DNA of 64,000 bases from Prosopocoilus inquinatus. Taxonomy: Eukaryota; Arthropoda; Insecta; Coleoptera; Lucanidae. Position numbers and translations under genes: made by a program. Below the pieces are notes generated by a model that was not told the origin of the DNA, ran no database searches, and saw only the letters and a program-made list of their open reading frames with translations. This document shows, in pieces, positions 35,376-49,800 of this stretch (positions within the stretch are counted from its first letter, which is position 1; each line of letters starts with the position of its first letter). The DNA is taken from assembly GCA_036172665.1 (NCBI GenBank), contig CM069873.1, positions 46,160,001 to 46,224,000 on the forward strand, written 5' to 3'.

Positions 35376-38300
35376 AGTTTTCGGACGCAGCAGAAGCTGG
35401 AAATAGTTTTGAACGAAACAACACGTATTAGCGTTGTTCCTGTGATGTATCTAATCGATCCTTACTTAGCTACTATGTTATTTGACGTTTCGATGGACTC
35501 CAGTAACTCTGATGTGAGATACGAAATTTTCGAACGCAGCAGAATCTGGAAATAGTTTTAAATGAAACAACACGCATTAGCGTTGTTCCTGTGATGTATC
35601 TAATCGATCCTTACTCATCTATCATGTTATTTGACGTTTCGATGGACTCTAGTAACTCTGATGTGAGATACGAAGCTTTTGGACGCAGCAGGAGCTGGAA
35701 ATAGTTTTAAACGAAACAACACGCATTAGCGTTGTTCCTGTGATGTATCTAATCGATCCTTACTCATCTATCATGTTATTTGGCGTTTCGATGGACTCCA
35801 GTAACTCTGATGTGAGATACATAGTTCTAGGACGCAGCAGAAGCTGGAAAGAGTTTTGAACGAAACAACACGTATTAGCGTTGTTCCTGTGATGTATCTA
35901 ATCGATCCTTACTTAGCTACTATGTTATTTCACGTTTCGATGGACTCCAGTAACTCTAATGTGAGATACGAAATTTTCGGACGCAGCAGAAGCTGGAAAT
36001 AGTTTTAAACGAAACAACACGCATTAGCGTTGTTCCTGTGATGTATCTAATCGATCCTTACTCATCTATCATGTTATTTGGCGTTTCGATGGACTCCAGT
36101 AACTCTGATGTGAGATACATAGTTCTAGGACGCAGCAGAAGCTGGAAAGAGTTTTGAACGAAACAACACGTATTAGCGTTGTTCCTGTGATGTATCTAAT
36201 CGATCCTTACTCATCTATCATGTTATTTGACGTTTGGATGGACTCCAGTAACTCTGATGTGAGATACAAAGTTTTCGGACGCAGCAGAAGCTAAAAATAG
36301 TTTTGAACGAAACAACACGTATTAGCGTTGTTCCTGTGATGTATCTAATCGATCTTTACTTAGCTACTATCTTATTTGACGTTTCGATGGACTCCAATAA
36401 CTCTGATGTGAGATACAAAGTTTTCGGACGCAGCAGAAGCTGGATATAGTTTTAAACGAAACAACACGCATTAGGGTTGTTCCTGTGATGTATCTAATCG
36501 ATCCTTACTCATCTATCATTTTATTTGACGTTTGGATGGACTCCAGTAACTCTGATGTGAGATACAAAGTTTACGGACGCAGCAGAAGCTGGAAATAGAT
36601 TTAAACGAAACAACACGCATTACCGTTGTTCCTGTGATGTATCTAATCGATCCTTACTCATCTATCATGTTATCTGGCGTTTCGATGGACTCCAGTAACT
36701 CTGATGTGAGATACGAAGTTTTTGGACGCAGCAGGAGCTGGAAATAGTTTTAAACGAAACAACACGTATTAGCGTTGTTCCTGTGATGTATCTAATCGAT
36801 CCTTACTTAGCTACTATGTTACTTGACGTTTCGATGGACTCCAGTAACTCTAATGTGAGATACGAAATTTTCGGACGCAGCAGAAGCTGGAAATAGTTTT
36901 AAATGAAACAACACGTATTAGCGTTGTTCCTGTGATGTATCTAATCGATCCTTACTCATCTATCATGTTATTTGGCGTTTCGATGGACTCCAGTAACTCT
37001 GACGTGAGATACAAAGTTTTCGGACGCAGCAGAAGCTGGAAATAGTTTTAAACGAAACAACACGCATTAGCGTTGTTCCTGTGATGTATCTAATCGATCC
37101 TTACTCATCTATCATGTTATTTGACGTTTCGATGGACTCTAGTAACTCTGATGTGAGATACGAAGTTTTTGGGCGCAGCAGGAGCTCTAAATAGTTTTAA
37201 ACGAAGCAACACGTTTTAGCGTTGTTCCTGTGATGTATCTAATCGATCCTTACTTATCTATCATGTTATTTGACGTTTGGATGGACTCCAGTAACTCTGA
37301 TGTGAGATACAAAGTTTTCGGACGCAGCAGAAGCTGGAGATAGTTTTAAACGAAACAACACGCATTAGCGTTGTTCCTGTGATGTATGTAATCGATCCTT
37401 ACTCATCTGTCATGTTATTTGGCGTTTCGATGGACTCCAGTAACTCTGATGTGAGATACAAAGTCTTCGGACGCAGCAGAAGCTGGAAATAGTTTTGAAC
37501 GAAACAACACGTATTAGCGTTGTTCCTGTGATGTATCTAATCGATCCTTACTTAGCTACTATGTTATTTGACGTTTCGATGGACTCCAGTAACTCTGATG
37601 TGAGATACGAAGTTTTTGGACGCAGCAGGAGCTGGAAATAGTTTTAAACGAAACAACACGTATTAGCGTTGTTCCTGTGATGTATCTAATCGATCCTTAC
37701 TTAGCTACTATGTTATTTGACGTTTCGATGGACTCCAGTAACTCTAATGTGAGATATGAAATTTTCGGACGCAGCAGAAGCTGGAAATAGTTTTAAACGA
37801 AAAAACACGTATTAGCGTTGTTCCTGTGATGTATCTAATCGATCCTTACTCATCTATCATGTTATTTGACGTTTGGATGGACTCCAGTAACTCTGATGTG
37901 AGATACAAAGTTCTCGGACGCAGCAGAAGCTGGAAATAGTTTTGAACGAAACAACACGTATTAGCGTTGTTCCTGTGATGTATCTAATCGATCCTTACTT
38001 ATCTATCATGTTATTTGACGTTTGGATGGACTCCAGTAACTCTGATGTGAGATACAAAGTTCTAGGACGCAGCAGAAGCTGGAAATAGTTTTGAACGAAA
38101 CAACACGTATTAGCGTTGTTCCTGTGATGTATCTAATCGATACTTACTCATCTATCATGTTATTTGATGTTTGGATGGACTCCAGTAACTCTGATGTGAG
38201 ATACAATGTTTTCGGACGCAGCAGAAGCTGGAAATAGTTTTAAACGAAACAACACGCATTAGCGTTGTTCCTGTGATGTATCTAATCGATCCTTACTCAT

Positions 38301-39166
38301 CTATCATGTTATTTGACGTTTGGATGGACTCCAGTAACTCTGATGTGAGATACAAAGTTCTCGGACGCAGCTGAAGCTAGAAATAATTTTAAACGAAACA
38401 ACACGCATTAGCGTTGTTCCTGTGATGTATTTAATCGATCCTTACTCATCTATCATGTTATTTGGCGTTTCGATGGACTCCAGTAACTCTGATGTGAGAT
38501 ACAAAGTTTTCGGACGCAGCAGAAGCTGGAAATAGTTTTGAACGAAACAACACGTATTAGCGTTGTTCCTGTGATGTATCTAATCGATCCTTACTTAGCT
38601 ACTATGTTATTTGACGTTTCGATGGACTCCAGTAACTCTGATGTGAGATACGAAGTTTTTGGACGCAGCAGGAGCTGGAAATAGTTTTAAACGAAACAAC
38701 ACGTATTAGCGTTGTTCCTGTGATGTATCTAATCGATCCTTACTTAGCTACTATGTTATTTGACGTTTCGATGGACTCCAGTAACTCTAATGTGAGATAT
38801 GAAATTTTCGGACGCAGCAGAAGCTGGAAATAGTTTTAAACGAAACAACACGTATTAGCGTTGTTCCTGTGATGTATCTAATCGATCCTTACTCATCTAT
38901 CATGTTATTTGACGTTTGGATGGACTCCAGTAACTCTGATGTGAGATACAAAGTTCTCGGACGCAGCAGAAGCTGGAAATAGTTTTGAACGAAACAACAC
39001 GTATTAGCGTTGTTCCTGTGATGTATCTAATCGATCCTTACTTATCTATCATGTTATTTGACGTTTGGATGGACTCCAGTAACTCTGATGTGAGATACAA
39101 AGTTCTAGGACGCAGCAGAAGCTGGAAATAGTTTTGAACGAAACAACACGTATTAGCGTTGTTCCT

Positions 39167-41680
39167 GTGATGTATCTAATCGATCCTTACTCATCTATCA
39201 TGTTATTTGACGTTTGGATGGACTCCAGTAACTCTGATGTGAGATACAAAGTTTTCGGGCGCAGCAGAAGCTGGAAATAGTTTTAAACGAAACAACACGC
39301 ATTAGCGTTGTTCCTGTGATGTATCTAATCGATCCTTACTCATCTATCATGTTATTTGACGTTTGGATGGACTCCAGTAACTCTGATGTGAGATACAAAG
39401 TTCTCGGACGCAGCTGAAGCTAGAAATAATTTTAAACGAAACAACACGCATTAGCGTTGTTCCTGTGATGTATTTAATCGATCCTTACTCATCTATCATG
39501 TTATTTGGCGTTTCGATGGACTCCAGTAACTCTGATGTGAGATACAAAGTTTTCGGACGCAGCAGAAGCTGGAAATAGTTTTGAACGAAACAACACGTAT
39601 TAGCGTTGTTCCTGTGATGTATCTAATCGATCCTTACTTAGCTACTATGTTATTTGACGTTTCGATGGACTCCAGTAACTCTGATGTGAGATACGAAATT
39701 TTCGAACGCAGCAGAATCTGGAAATAGTTTTAAATGAAACAACACGCATTAGCGTTGTTCCTGTGATGTATCTAATCGATCCTTACTCATCTATCATGTT
39801 ATTTGACGTTTCGATGGACTCTAGTAACTCTGATGTGAGATACGAAGCTTATGGACGCAGCAGGAGCTGGAAATAGTTTTAAACGAAACAACACGTATTA
39901 GCGTTGTTCCTGTGATGTATCTAATCTATCCTTACTTAGCTACTATGTTATTTGACGTTTCGATGGACTCCAGTAACTCTAATGTGAGATACGAAATTTT
40001 CGGACGCAGCAAAAACTGGAAATAGTTTTAAACGAAACAACACGTATTAGCGTTGTTCCTGTGATGTATCTAATCGATCCTTACTCATCTATCATGTTAT
40101 TTGACGTTTGGATGGACTCCAGTAACTCTGATGTGAGATACAAAGTTCTCGGACGCAGCAGAAGCTAGAAATAGTTTTGAACGAAACAACACGTATTAGC
40201 GTTGTTCCTGTGATGTATCTAATCGATCCTTACTTATCTATCATGTTATTTGACGTTTGGATGGACTCCAGTAACTCTGATGTGAGATACAAAGTTTTCG
40301 GATGCAGCAGAAGTTGGAGATAGTTTCAAACGAAACAACACGCATTAGCGTTGTTCCTGTGATGTATCTAATCGATCCTTACTCATCTATCATGTTATTT
40401 GGCGTTTCGATGGACTCCAGTAACTCTGATGTGAGATACAAAGTTTTCGGACGCAGAAGAAGCTGGAAATAGTTTTGAACGAAACAACACGTATTAGCGT
40501 TGTTCCTGTGATGTATCTAATCGATCCTTACTTAGCTACTATGTTATTTGACGTTTCGATGGACTCCAATAACTCTAATGTGAGATACGAAATTTTCGGA
40601 CGCAGCAGAAGCTGGAAATAGTTTTAAACGAAACAACACGTATTAGCGTTGTTCCTGTGATGTATCTAATCGATCCTTACTCATCTATCATGTTATTTGA
40701 CGTTTCGATGGACTCTAGTAACTGTAATGTCAGATACGAAATTTTCGGACGCAGCAGAAGCTGGAAATAGTTTTAAACGAAACAACACGCATTAGCGTTG
40801 TTCCTGTGATGTATCTAATCGATCCTTACTCATCTATCATGTTATTTGACGTTTGGATGGACTCCAGTAACTCTGATGTGAGATACAAAGTTCTCGGACG
40901 CAGCTGAAGCAAGAAATAATTTTAAACGAAACAACACGCATTAGCGTTGTTCCTGTGATGTATTTAATCGATCCTTACTCATCTATCATGTTATTTGGCG
41001 TTTCGATGGACTCCAGTAACTCTGATGTGAGATACAAAGTTTTCGGACGCAGCAGAAGCTGGAAATAGTTTTGAACGAAACAACACGTATTAGCGTTGTT
41101 CCTGTGATGTATCTAATCGATCCTTACTTAGCTACTATGTTATTTGACGTTTCGATGGACTCCAGTAACTCTGATGTGAGATACGAAATTTTCGAACGCA
41201 GCAGAATCTGGAAATAGTTTTAAATGAAACAACACGCATTAGCGTTGTTCCTGTGATGTATCTAATCGATCCTTACTCATCTATCATGTTATTTGACGTT
41301 TCGATGGACTCTAGTATCTCTGATGTGAGATACGAAGCTTTTGGACGCAGCAGGAGCTGGAAATAGTTTTAAACGAAACAACACGTATTAGCGTTGTTCC
41401 TGTGATGTATCTAATCTATCCTTACTTAGCTACTATGTTATTTGACGTTTCGATGGACTCCAGTAACTCTAATGTGAGATACGAAGCTTTTGGACGCAGC
41501 AGGAGCTGGAAATAGTTTTAAACGAAACAACACGTATTAGCGTTGTTCCTGTAATGTATCTAATCGATCCTTACTTAGCCACTATGTTATTTGACGTTTC
41601 GATGGACTCCAGTAACTCTAATGTGAGATACGAAATTTTCGGACGCAGCAAAAGCTGGAAATAGTTTTAAACGAAACAAC
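39167..41680. repeat. 17-monomer module, copy 1
   Basis: This block matches 44382-46895 at a 5,215-bp shift (35 monomers). Markers in order are a CGGGCGC monomer, GCTGAAGCTAGAAATAATT, GAATCTGG, CGAAGCTT, TAATCTATCC (39922 and 41412), GCAAAAGCTGG-like, GAAGCTAGAAATAG, GAAGTTGGAGATAGTTTC, TAACTGTAATGTCAG (40718) and GCTGAAGCAAG. Parts of this order also recur at 48.0-49.9 and 52.3-54.2 kb. Copy-specific changes include CGAAGCTTATGG near 39847, GCAAAAACTGG near 40010, GGATGCAGC near 40300 and TGTAATGTATC near 41550. Confidence 0.85.
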
Positions 41681-41899
41681 ACGTATTAACGTTGTTCGTG
41701 TGATGTATCTAATCGATCCTTATTTATCTATCATGTTATTTGACGTTTCGATGGACTCTAGTAACTCTGATGTGAGATACGAAGTTTTTGGGCGCAGCAG
41801 GAGCTCTAAATAGTTTTAAACGAAGCAACACGTTTTAGCGTTGTTCCTGTGATGTATCTAATCGATCCTTACTTATCTATCATGTTTTTTGACGTTTGG

Positions 41900-44800
41900 A
41901 TGGACTCCAGTAACTCTGATGTGAGATACAAAGTTTTCGGACGCAGCAGAAGCTAAAAATAGTTTTGAACGAAACAACACGTATTAGCGTTGTTCCTGTG
42001 ATGTATCTAATCGATCTTTACTTAGCTACTATGTTATTTGACGTTTCGATGGACTCCAATAACTCTGATGTGAGATACAAAGTTTTCGGACGCAGCAGAA
42101 GCTGGAAATAGTTTTAAACGAAACAACACGCATTAGGGTTGTTCCTGTGATGTATCTAATCGATCCTTACTCATCTATCATTTTATTTGACGTTTGGATG
42201 GACTCCAGTAACTCTGATGTGAGATACAAAGTTTACGGACGCAGCAGAAGCTGGAAATAGATTTAAACGAAACAACACGCATTACCGTTGTTCCTGTGAT
42301 GTATCTAATCGATCCTTACTCATCTATCATGTTATCTGGCGTTTCGATGGACTCCAGTAACTCTGATGTGAGATACGAAGTTTTTGGACGCAGCAGGAGC
42401 TGGAAATAGTTTTAAACGAAACAACACGTATTAGCGTTGTTCCTGTGATGTATCTAATCGATCCTTACTTAGCTACTATGTTACTTGACGTTTCGATGGA
42501 CTCCAGTAACTCTAATGTGAGATACGAAATTTTCGGACGCAGCAGAAGCTGGAAATAGTTTTAAACGAAACAACACGTATTAGCGTTGTTCCTGTGATGT
42601 ATCTAATCGATCCTTACTCATCTATCATGTTATTTGGCGTTTCGATGGACTCCAGTAACTCTGACGTGAGATACAAAGTTTTCGGACGCAGCAGAAGCTG
42701 GAAATAGTTTTAAACGAAACAACACGCATTAGCGTTGTTCCTGTGATGTATCTAATCGATCCTTACTCATCCATCATGTTATTTGACGTTTCGATGGACT
42801 CTAGTAACTCTGATGTGAGGTACGAAGTTTTTGGACGCAGCAGGAGCTGGAAATAGTTTTAAACGAAACAACACGTATTAACGTTGTTCGTGTGATGCAT
42901 CTAATCGATCCTTATTTATCTATCATGTTATTTGACGTTTCGATGGACTCTAGTAACTCTGATGTGAGATACGAAGTTTTTGGGCGCAGCAGGAGCTCTA
43001 AATAGTTTTAAACGAAGCAACACGTTTTAGCGTTGTTCCTGTGATGTATCTAATCGATCCTTACTTATCTATCATGTTATTTGACGTTTGGATGGACTCC
43101 AGTAACTCTGATGTGAGATACAAAGTTTTCGGACGCAGCAGAAGCTGGAGATAGTTTTAAACGAAACAACACGCATTAGCGTTGTTCCTGTGATGTATCT
43201 AATCGATCCTTACTCATCTGTCATGTTATTTGGCGTTTCGATGGACTCCAGTAACTCTGATGTGAGATACAAAGTCTTCGGACGCAGCAGAAGCTTTAAA
43301 TAGTTTTGAACGAAACAACACGTATTAGCGTTGTTCCTGTGATGTATCTAATCGATCCTTACTTAGCTACTATGTTATTTGACGTTTCGATGGACTCCAA
43401 TAACTCTGATGTGAGATACAAAGTTCTCGGACGCAGCAGAAGCTGGAAACAGTTTTAAACGAAACAACACGCATTAGGGTTGTTCCTGTGATGTATCTAA
43501 TCGATCCTTACTCATCTATCATTTTATTTAACGTTTGGATGGACTCCAGTAACTCTGATGTGAGATACAAAGTTTACGGACGCAGCAGAAGCTGGAAATA
43601 GATTTAAACGAAACAACACGCATTACCGTTGTTCCTGTGATGTATCTAATCGATCCTTACTCATCTATCATGTTATCTGGCGTTTCGATGGACTCCAGTA
43701 ACTCTGATGTGAGATACGAAGTTTTTGGACGCAGCAGGAGCTGGAAATAGTTTTAAACGAAACAACACGTATTAGCGTTGTTCCTGTGATGTATCTAATC
43801 GATCCTTACTTAGCTACTATGTTATTTGACGTTTCGATGGACTCCAGTAACTCTAATGTGAGATATGAAATTTTCGGACGCAGCAGAAGCTGGAAATAGT
43901 TTTAAACGAAACAACACGTATTAGCGTTGTTCCTGTGATGTATCTAATCGATCCTTACTCATCTATCATGTTATTTGACGTTTGGATGGACTCCAGTAAC
44001 TCTGATGTGAGATACAAAGTTCTCGGACGCAGCAGAAGCTGGAAATAGTTTTGAACGAAACAACACGTATTAGCGTTGTTCCTGTGATGTATCTAATCGA
44101 TCCTTACTTATCTATCATGTTATTTGACGTTTGGATGGACTCCAGTAACTCTGATGTGAGATACAAAGTTCTAGGACGCAGCAGAAGCTGGAAATAGTTT
44201 TGAACGAAACAACACGTATTAGCGTTGTTCCTGTGAAGTATCTAATCGATACTTACTCATCTATCATGTTATTTGATGTTTGGATGGACTCCAGTAACTC
44301 TGATGTGAGATACAATGTTTTCGGACGCAGCAGAAGCTGGAAATAGTTTTAAACGAAACAACACGCATTAGCGTTGTTCCTGTGATGTGTCTAATCGATC
44401 CTTACTCATCTATCATGTTATTTGACGTTTGGACGGACTCCAGTAACTCTGATGTGAGATACAAAGTTTTCGGGCGCAGCAGAAGCTGGAAATAGTTTTA
44501 AACGAAACAACACGCATTAGCGTTGTTCCTGTGATGTATCTAATCGATCCTTACTCATCTATCATGTTATTTGACGTTTGGATGGACTCCAGTAACTCTG
44601 ATGTGAGATACAAAGTTCTCGGACGCAGCTGAAGCTAGAAATAATTTTAAACGAAACAACACGCATTAGCGTTGTTCCTATGATGTATTTAATCGATCCT
44701 TACTCATCTATCATGTTATTTGGCGTTTCGATGGACTCCAGTAACTCTGATGTGAGATACAAAGTTTTCGGACGCAGCAGAAGCTGGAAATAGTTTTGAA

Positions 44801-45230
44801 CGAAACAACACGTATTAGCGTTGTTCCTGTGATGTATCTAATCGATCCTTACTTAGCTACTATGTTATTTGACGTTTCGATGGACTCCAGTAACTCTGAT
44901 GTGAGATACGAAATTTTCGAACGCAGCAGAATCTGGAAATAGTTTTAAATGAAACAACACGCATTAGCGTTGTTCCTGTGATGTATCTAATCGATCCTTA
45001 CTCATCTATCATGTTATTTGACGTTTCGATGGACTCTAGTAACTCTGATGTGAGATACGAAGCTTTTGGACGCAGCAGGAGCTGGAAATAGTTTTAAACG
45101 AAACAACACGTATTAGCGTTGTTCCTGTGATGTATCTAATCTATCCTTACTTAGCTACTATGTTATTTGACGTGTCGATGGACTCCAGTAACTCTAATGT
45201 GAGATACGAAACTTTCGTACGCAGCAAAAG
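41900..45230. repeat. Segment duplicated 130 monomers away (right copy)
   Basis: Counterpart of 22530-25860 at a constant 19,370-bp shift. It overlaps the start of the second 17-monomer module copy, so the module and the long-range duplication interlock. Copy-specific changes include CTCATCCATC near 42770, GAGGTACG near 42818, GAAGCTTTAAATAG near 43290, TTTAACGTTTGG near 43528, TGTGAAGTATC near 44235, TTTGGACGG near 44430 and GACGTGTCG near 45170. Confidence 0.85.
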
Positions 45231-46895
45231 CTGGAAATAGTTTTAAACGAAACAACACGTATTAGCGTTGTTCCTGTGATGTATCTAATCGATCCTTACT
45301 CATCTATCATGTTATTTGACGTTTGGATGGACTCCAGTAACTCTGATGTGAGATACAAAGTTCTCGGACGCAGCAGAAGCTAGAAATAGTTTTGAACGAA
45401 ACAACACGTATTAGCGTTGTTCCTGTGATGTATCTAATCGATCCTTACTTATCTATCATGTTATTTGACGTTTGGATGGACTCCAGTAACTCTGATGTGA
45501 GATACAAAGTTTTCGGACGCAGCAGAAGTTGGAGATAGTTTCAAACGAAACAACACGCATTAGCGTTGTTCCTGTGATGTATCTAATCGATCCTTACTCA
45601 TCTATCATGTTATTTGGCGTTTTGATGGACTCCAGTAACTCTGATGTGAGATACAAAGTTTTCGGACGCAGCAGAAGCTGGAAATAGTTTTGAACGAAAC
45701 AACACGTATTAGCGTTGTTCCTGTGATGTATCTAATCGATCCTTACTTAGCTACTATGTTATTTGACGTTTCGATGGACTCCAATAACTCTAATGTGAGA
45801 TACGAAATTTTCGGACGCAGCAGAAGCTGGAAATAGTTTTAAACGAAACAACACGTATTAGCGTTGTTCCTGTGATGTATCTAATCGATCCTTACTCATC
45901 TATCATGTTATTTGACGTTTCGATGGACTCTAGTAACTGTAATGTCAGATACGAAATTTTCGGACGCAGCAGAAGCTGGAAATAGTTTTAAACGAAACAA
46001 CACGCATTAGCGTTGTTCCTGTGATGTATCTAATCGATCCTTACTCATCTATCATGTTATTTGACGTTTGGATGGACTCCAGTAACTCTGATGTGAGATA
46101 CAAAGTTCTCGGACGCAGCTGAAGCAAGAAATAATTTTAAACGAAACAACACGCATTAGCGTTGTTCCTGTGATGTATTTAATCGATCCTTACTCATCTA
46201 TCATGTTATTTGGCGTTTCGATGGACTCCAGTAACTCTGATGTGAGATACAAAGTTTTCGGACGCAGCAGAAGCTGGAAATAGTTTTGAACGAAACAACA
46301 CGTATTAGCGTTGTTCCTGTGATGTATCTAATCGATCCTTACTTAGCTACTATGTTATTTGACGTTTCGATGGACTCCAGTAACTCTGATGTGAGATACG
46401 AAATTTTCGAACGCAGCAGAATCTGGAAATAGTTTTAAATGAAACAACACGCATTAGCGTTGTTCCTGTGATGTATCTAATCGATCCTTACTCATCTATC
46501 ATGTTATTTGACGTTTCGATGGACTCTAGTAACTCTGATGTGAGATACGAAGCTTTTGGACGCAGCAGGAGCTGGAAATAGTTTTAAACGAAACAACACG
46601 TATTAGCGTTGTTCCTGTGATGTATCTAATCTATCCTTACTTAGCTACTATGTTATTTGACGTTTCGATGGACTCCAGTAACTCTAATGTGAGATACGAA
46701 GCTTTTGGACGCAGCAGGAGCTGGAAATAGTTTTAAACGAAACAACACGTATTAGCGTTGTTCCTGTGATGTATCTAATCGATCCTTACTTAGCTACTAT
46801 GTTATTTGACGTTTCGATGGACTCCAGTAACTCTAATGTGAGATACGAAATTTTCGGACGCAGCAAAAGCTGGAAATAGTTTTAAACGAAACAAC
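44382..46895. repeat. 17-monomer module, copy 2
   Basis: Second copy of the 39167-41680 module, with TAATCTATCC at 45137 and 46627 and TAACTGTAATGTCAG at 45933, each exactly 5,215 bp from its partner. The copies separate near 41.67/46.89 kb, where copy 1 goes to CGTATTAACGTTGTTCG and copy 2 to CGTATTAGCGTTGTCCC. Its right end overlaps the start of the first 29-mer unit. Confidence 0.85.
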
Positions 46896-49800
46896 ACGTA
46901 TTAGCGTTGTCCCTGTGATGTATCTAATCGATCCTTACTCATCTATCATGTTATTTGACGTTTGGATGGACTCCAGTAACTCTGATGTGAGATACAAAGT
47001 TTTCGGACGCAGCAGAAGTTGGAGATAGTTTCAAACGAAACAACACGCATTAGCGTTGTTCCTGTGATGTATTTAATCGATCCTTACTTAGCTACTAAGT
47101 TATTTGACGTTTCGATGGACTCCAGTAACTCTAATGTGAGATACGAAATTTTCGGACGCAGCAAAAGCTGGAAATAGTTTTAAACGAAACAACACGTATT
47201 AGCGTTGTCCCTGTGATGTATCTAATCGATCCTTACTCATCTATCATGTTATTTGACGTTTGGATGGACTCCAGTAACTCTGATGTGAGATACAAAGTTT
47301 TCGGACGCAGCAGAAGTTGGAGATAGTTTCAAACGAAACAACACGCATTAGCGTTGTTCCTGTGATGTATCTAATCGATCCTTACTCATCTATCATGTTA
47401 TTTGGCGTTTCGATGGACTCCAGTAACTCTGATGTGAGATACAAAGTTTTCGGAAGCAGCAGAAGCTGGAAAAAGTTTTAAACAAAACAACACGCATTAG
47501 CTTTGTTCCTGTGATGTATCTAATCGATCCTTACTCATCTATCATGTTATTTGACGTTTCGATGGACTCTAGTAACTCTGATGTGAGATACGAAGTTTTT
47601 GGACGCAGCAGGAGCTGGAAATAGTTTTAAACGAAACAACACGTATTAACGTTGTTCGTGTGATGCATCTAATCGATCCTTATTTATCTATCATGTTATT
47701 TGACGTTTCGATGGACTCCAGTAACTCTGATGTGAGATACAAAGTTCTCGGACGCAGCTGAAGCTAGAAATAATTTTAAACGAAACAACACGCATTAGCG
47801 TTGTTCCTATGATGTATTTAATCGATCCTTACTCATCTATCATGTTATTTGGCGTTTCGATGGACTCCAGTAACTCTGGTGTGAGATACAAAGTTTTCGG
47901 ACGCAGCAGAAGCTGGAAATAGTTTTGAACGAAACAACACGTATTAGCGTTGTTCCTGTGATGTATCTAATCGATCCTTACTTAGCTACTATGTTATTTG
48001 ACGTTTCGATGGACTCCAGTAACTCTGATGTGAGATACGAAATTTTCGAACGCAGCAGAATCTGGAAATAGTTTTAAATGAAACAACACGCATTAGCGTT
48101 GTTCCTGTGATGTATCTAATCGATCCTTACTCATCTATCATGTTATTTGACGTTTCGATATACTCTAGTAACTCTGATGTGAGATACGAAGCTTTTGGAC
48201 GCAGCAGGAGCTGGAAATAGTTTTAAACGAAACAACACGTATTAGCGTTGTTCCTGTGATGTATCTAATCTATCCTTACTTAGCTACTATGTTATTTGAC
48301 GTTTCGATGGACTCCAGTAACTCTAATGTGAGATACGAAATTTTCGGACGCAGCAAAAGCTGGAAATAGTTTTAAACGAAACAACACGTATTAGCGTTGT
48401 TCCTGTGATGTATCTAATCGATCCTTACTCATCTATCATGTTATTTGACGTTTGGATGGACTCCAGTAACTCTGATGTGAGATACAAAGTTCTCGGACGC
48501 AGCAGAAGCTAGAAATAGTTTTGAACGAAACAACACGTATTAGCGTTGTTCCTGTGATGTATCTAATCGATCCTTACTTATCTATCATGTTATTTGACGT
48601 TTGGATGGACTCCAGTAACTCTGATGTGAGATACAAAGTTTTCGGACGCAGCAGAAGTTGGAGATAGTTTCAAACGAAACAACACGCATTAGCGTTGTTC
48701 CTGTGATGTATCTAATCGATCCTTACTCATCTATCATGTTATCTGGCGTTTTGATGGACTCCAGTAACTCTGATGTGAGATACAAAGTTTTCGGACGCAG
48801 CAGAAGCTGGAAATAGTTTTGAACGAAACAACACGTATTAGCGTTGTTCCTGTGATGTATCTAATCGATCCTTACTTAGCTACTATGTTATTTGACGTTT
48901 CGATGGACTCCAATAACTCTAATGTGAGATACGAAATTTTCGGACGCAGCAGAAGCTGGAAATAGTTTTAAACGAAACAACACGTATTAGCGTTGTTCCT
49001 GTGATGTATCTAATCGATCCTTACTCATCTATCATGTTATTTGACGTTTCGATGGACTCTAGTAACTGTAATGTCAGATACGAAATTTTCGGACGCAGCA
49101 GAAGCTGGAAATAGTTTTAAACGAAACAACACGCATTAGCGTTGTTCCTGTGATGTATCTAATCGATCCTTACTCATCTATCATGTTATTTGACGTTTGG
49201 ATGGACTCCAGTAACTCTGATGTGAGATACAAAGTTCTCGGACGCAGCTGAAGCTAGAAATAATTTTAAACGAAACAACACGCATTAGCGTTGTTCCTGT
49301 GATGTATTTAATCGATCCTTACTCATCTATCATGTTATTTGGCGTTTCGATGGACTCCAGTAACTCTGATGTGAGATACAAAGTTTTCGGACGCAGCAGA
49401 AGCTGGAAATAGTTTTGAACGAAACAACACGTATTAGCGTTGTTCCTGTGATGTATCTAATCGATCCTTACTTAGCTACTATGTTATTTGACGTTTCGAT
49501 GGACTCCAGTAACTCTGATGTGAGATACGAAATTTTCGAACGCAGCAGAATCTGGAAATAGTTTTAAATGAAACAACACGCATTAGCGTTGTTCCTGTGA
49601 TGTATCTAATCGATCCTTACTCATCTATCATGTTATTTGACGTTTCGATGGACTCTAGTAACTCTGATGTGAGATACGAAGCTTTTGGACGCAGCAGGAG
49701 CTGGAAATAGTTTTAAACGAAACAACACGTATTAGCGTTGTTCCTGTGATGTATCTAATCTATCCTTACTTAGCTACTATGTTATTTGACGTTTCGATGG

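Larger units (their letters stand above)
32164..39166. repeat. Mosaic zone with short shuffled duplications
   Basis: Forty-seven monomers with no single period. The marker GATATGAAATTTTCGG lies at 32985, 34177, 34624, 37753 and 38796, spaced 8, 3, 21 and 7 monomers apart. The CGATACTTACTC marker lies at 33374, 35013 and 38142 (11 and 21 monomers). A two-monomer duplication of the rare GATACATAGTTCTAGG / GGAAAGAG class lies at 35816 and 36114 (298 bp). About 36.3-37.5 kb repeats the monomer order of the 47-mer interior: AGCTAAAAATAG, ATTAGGG, ATTACCG, TTATCTGG, TTACTTGACG, SacI type, AAAGTCTTCGG. No non-satellite sequence is present. Confidence 0.8.
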
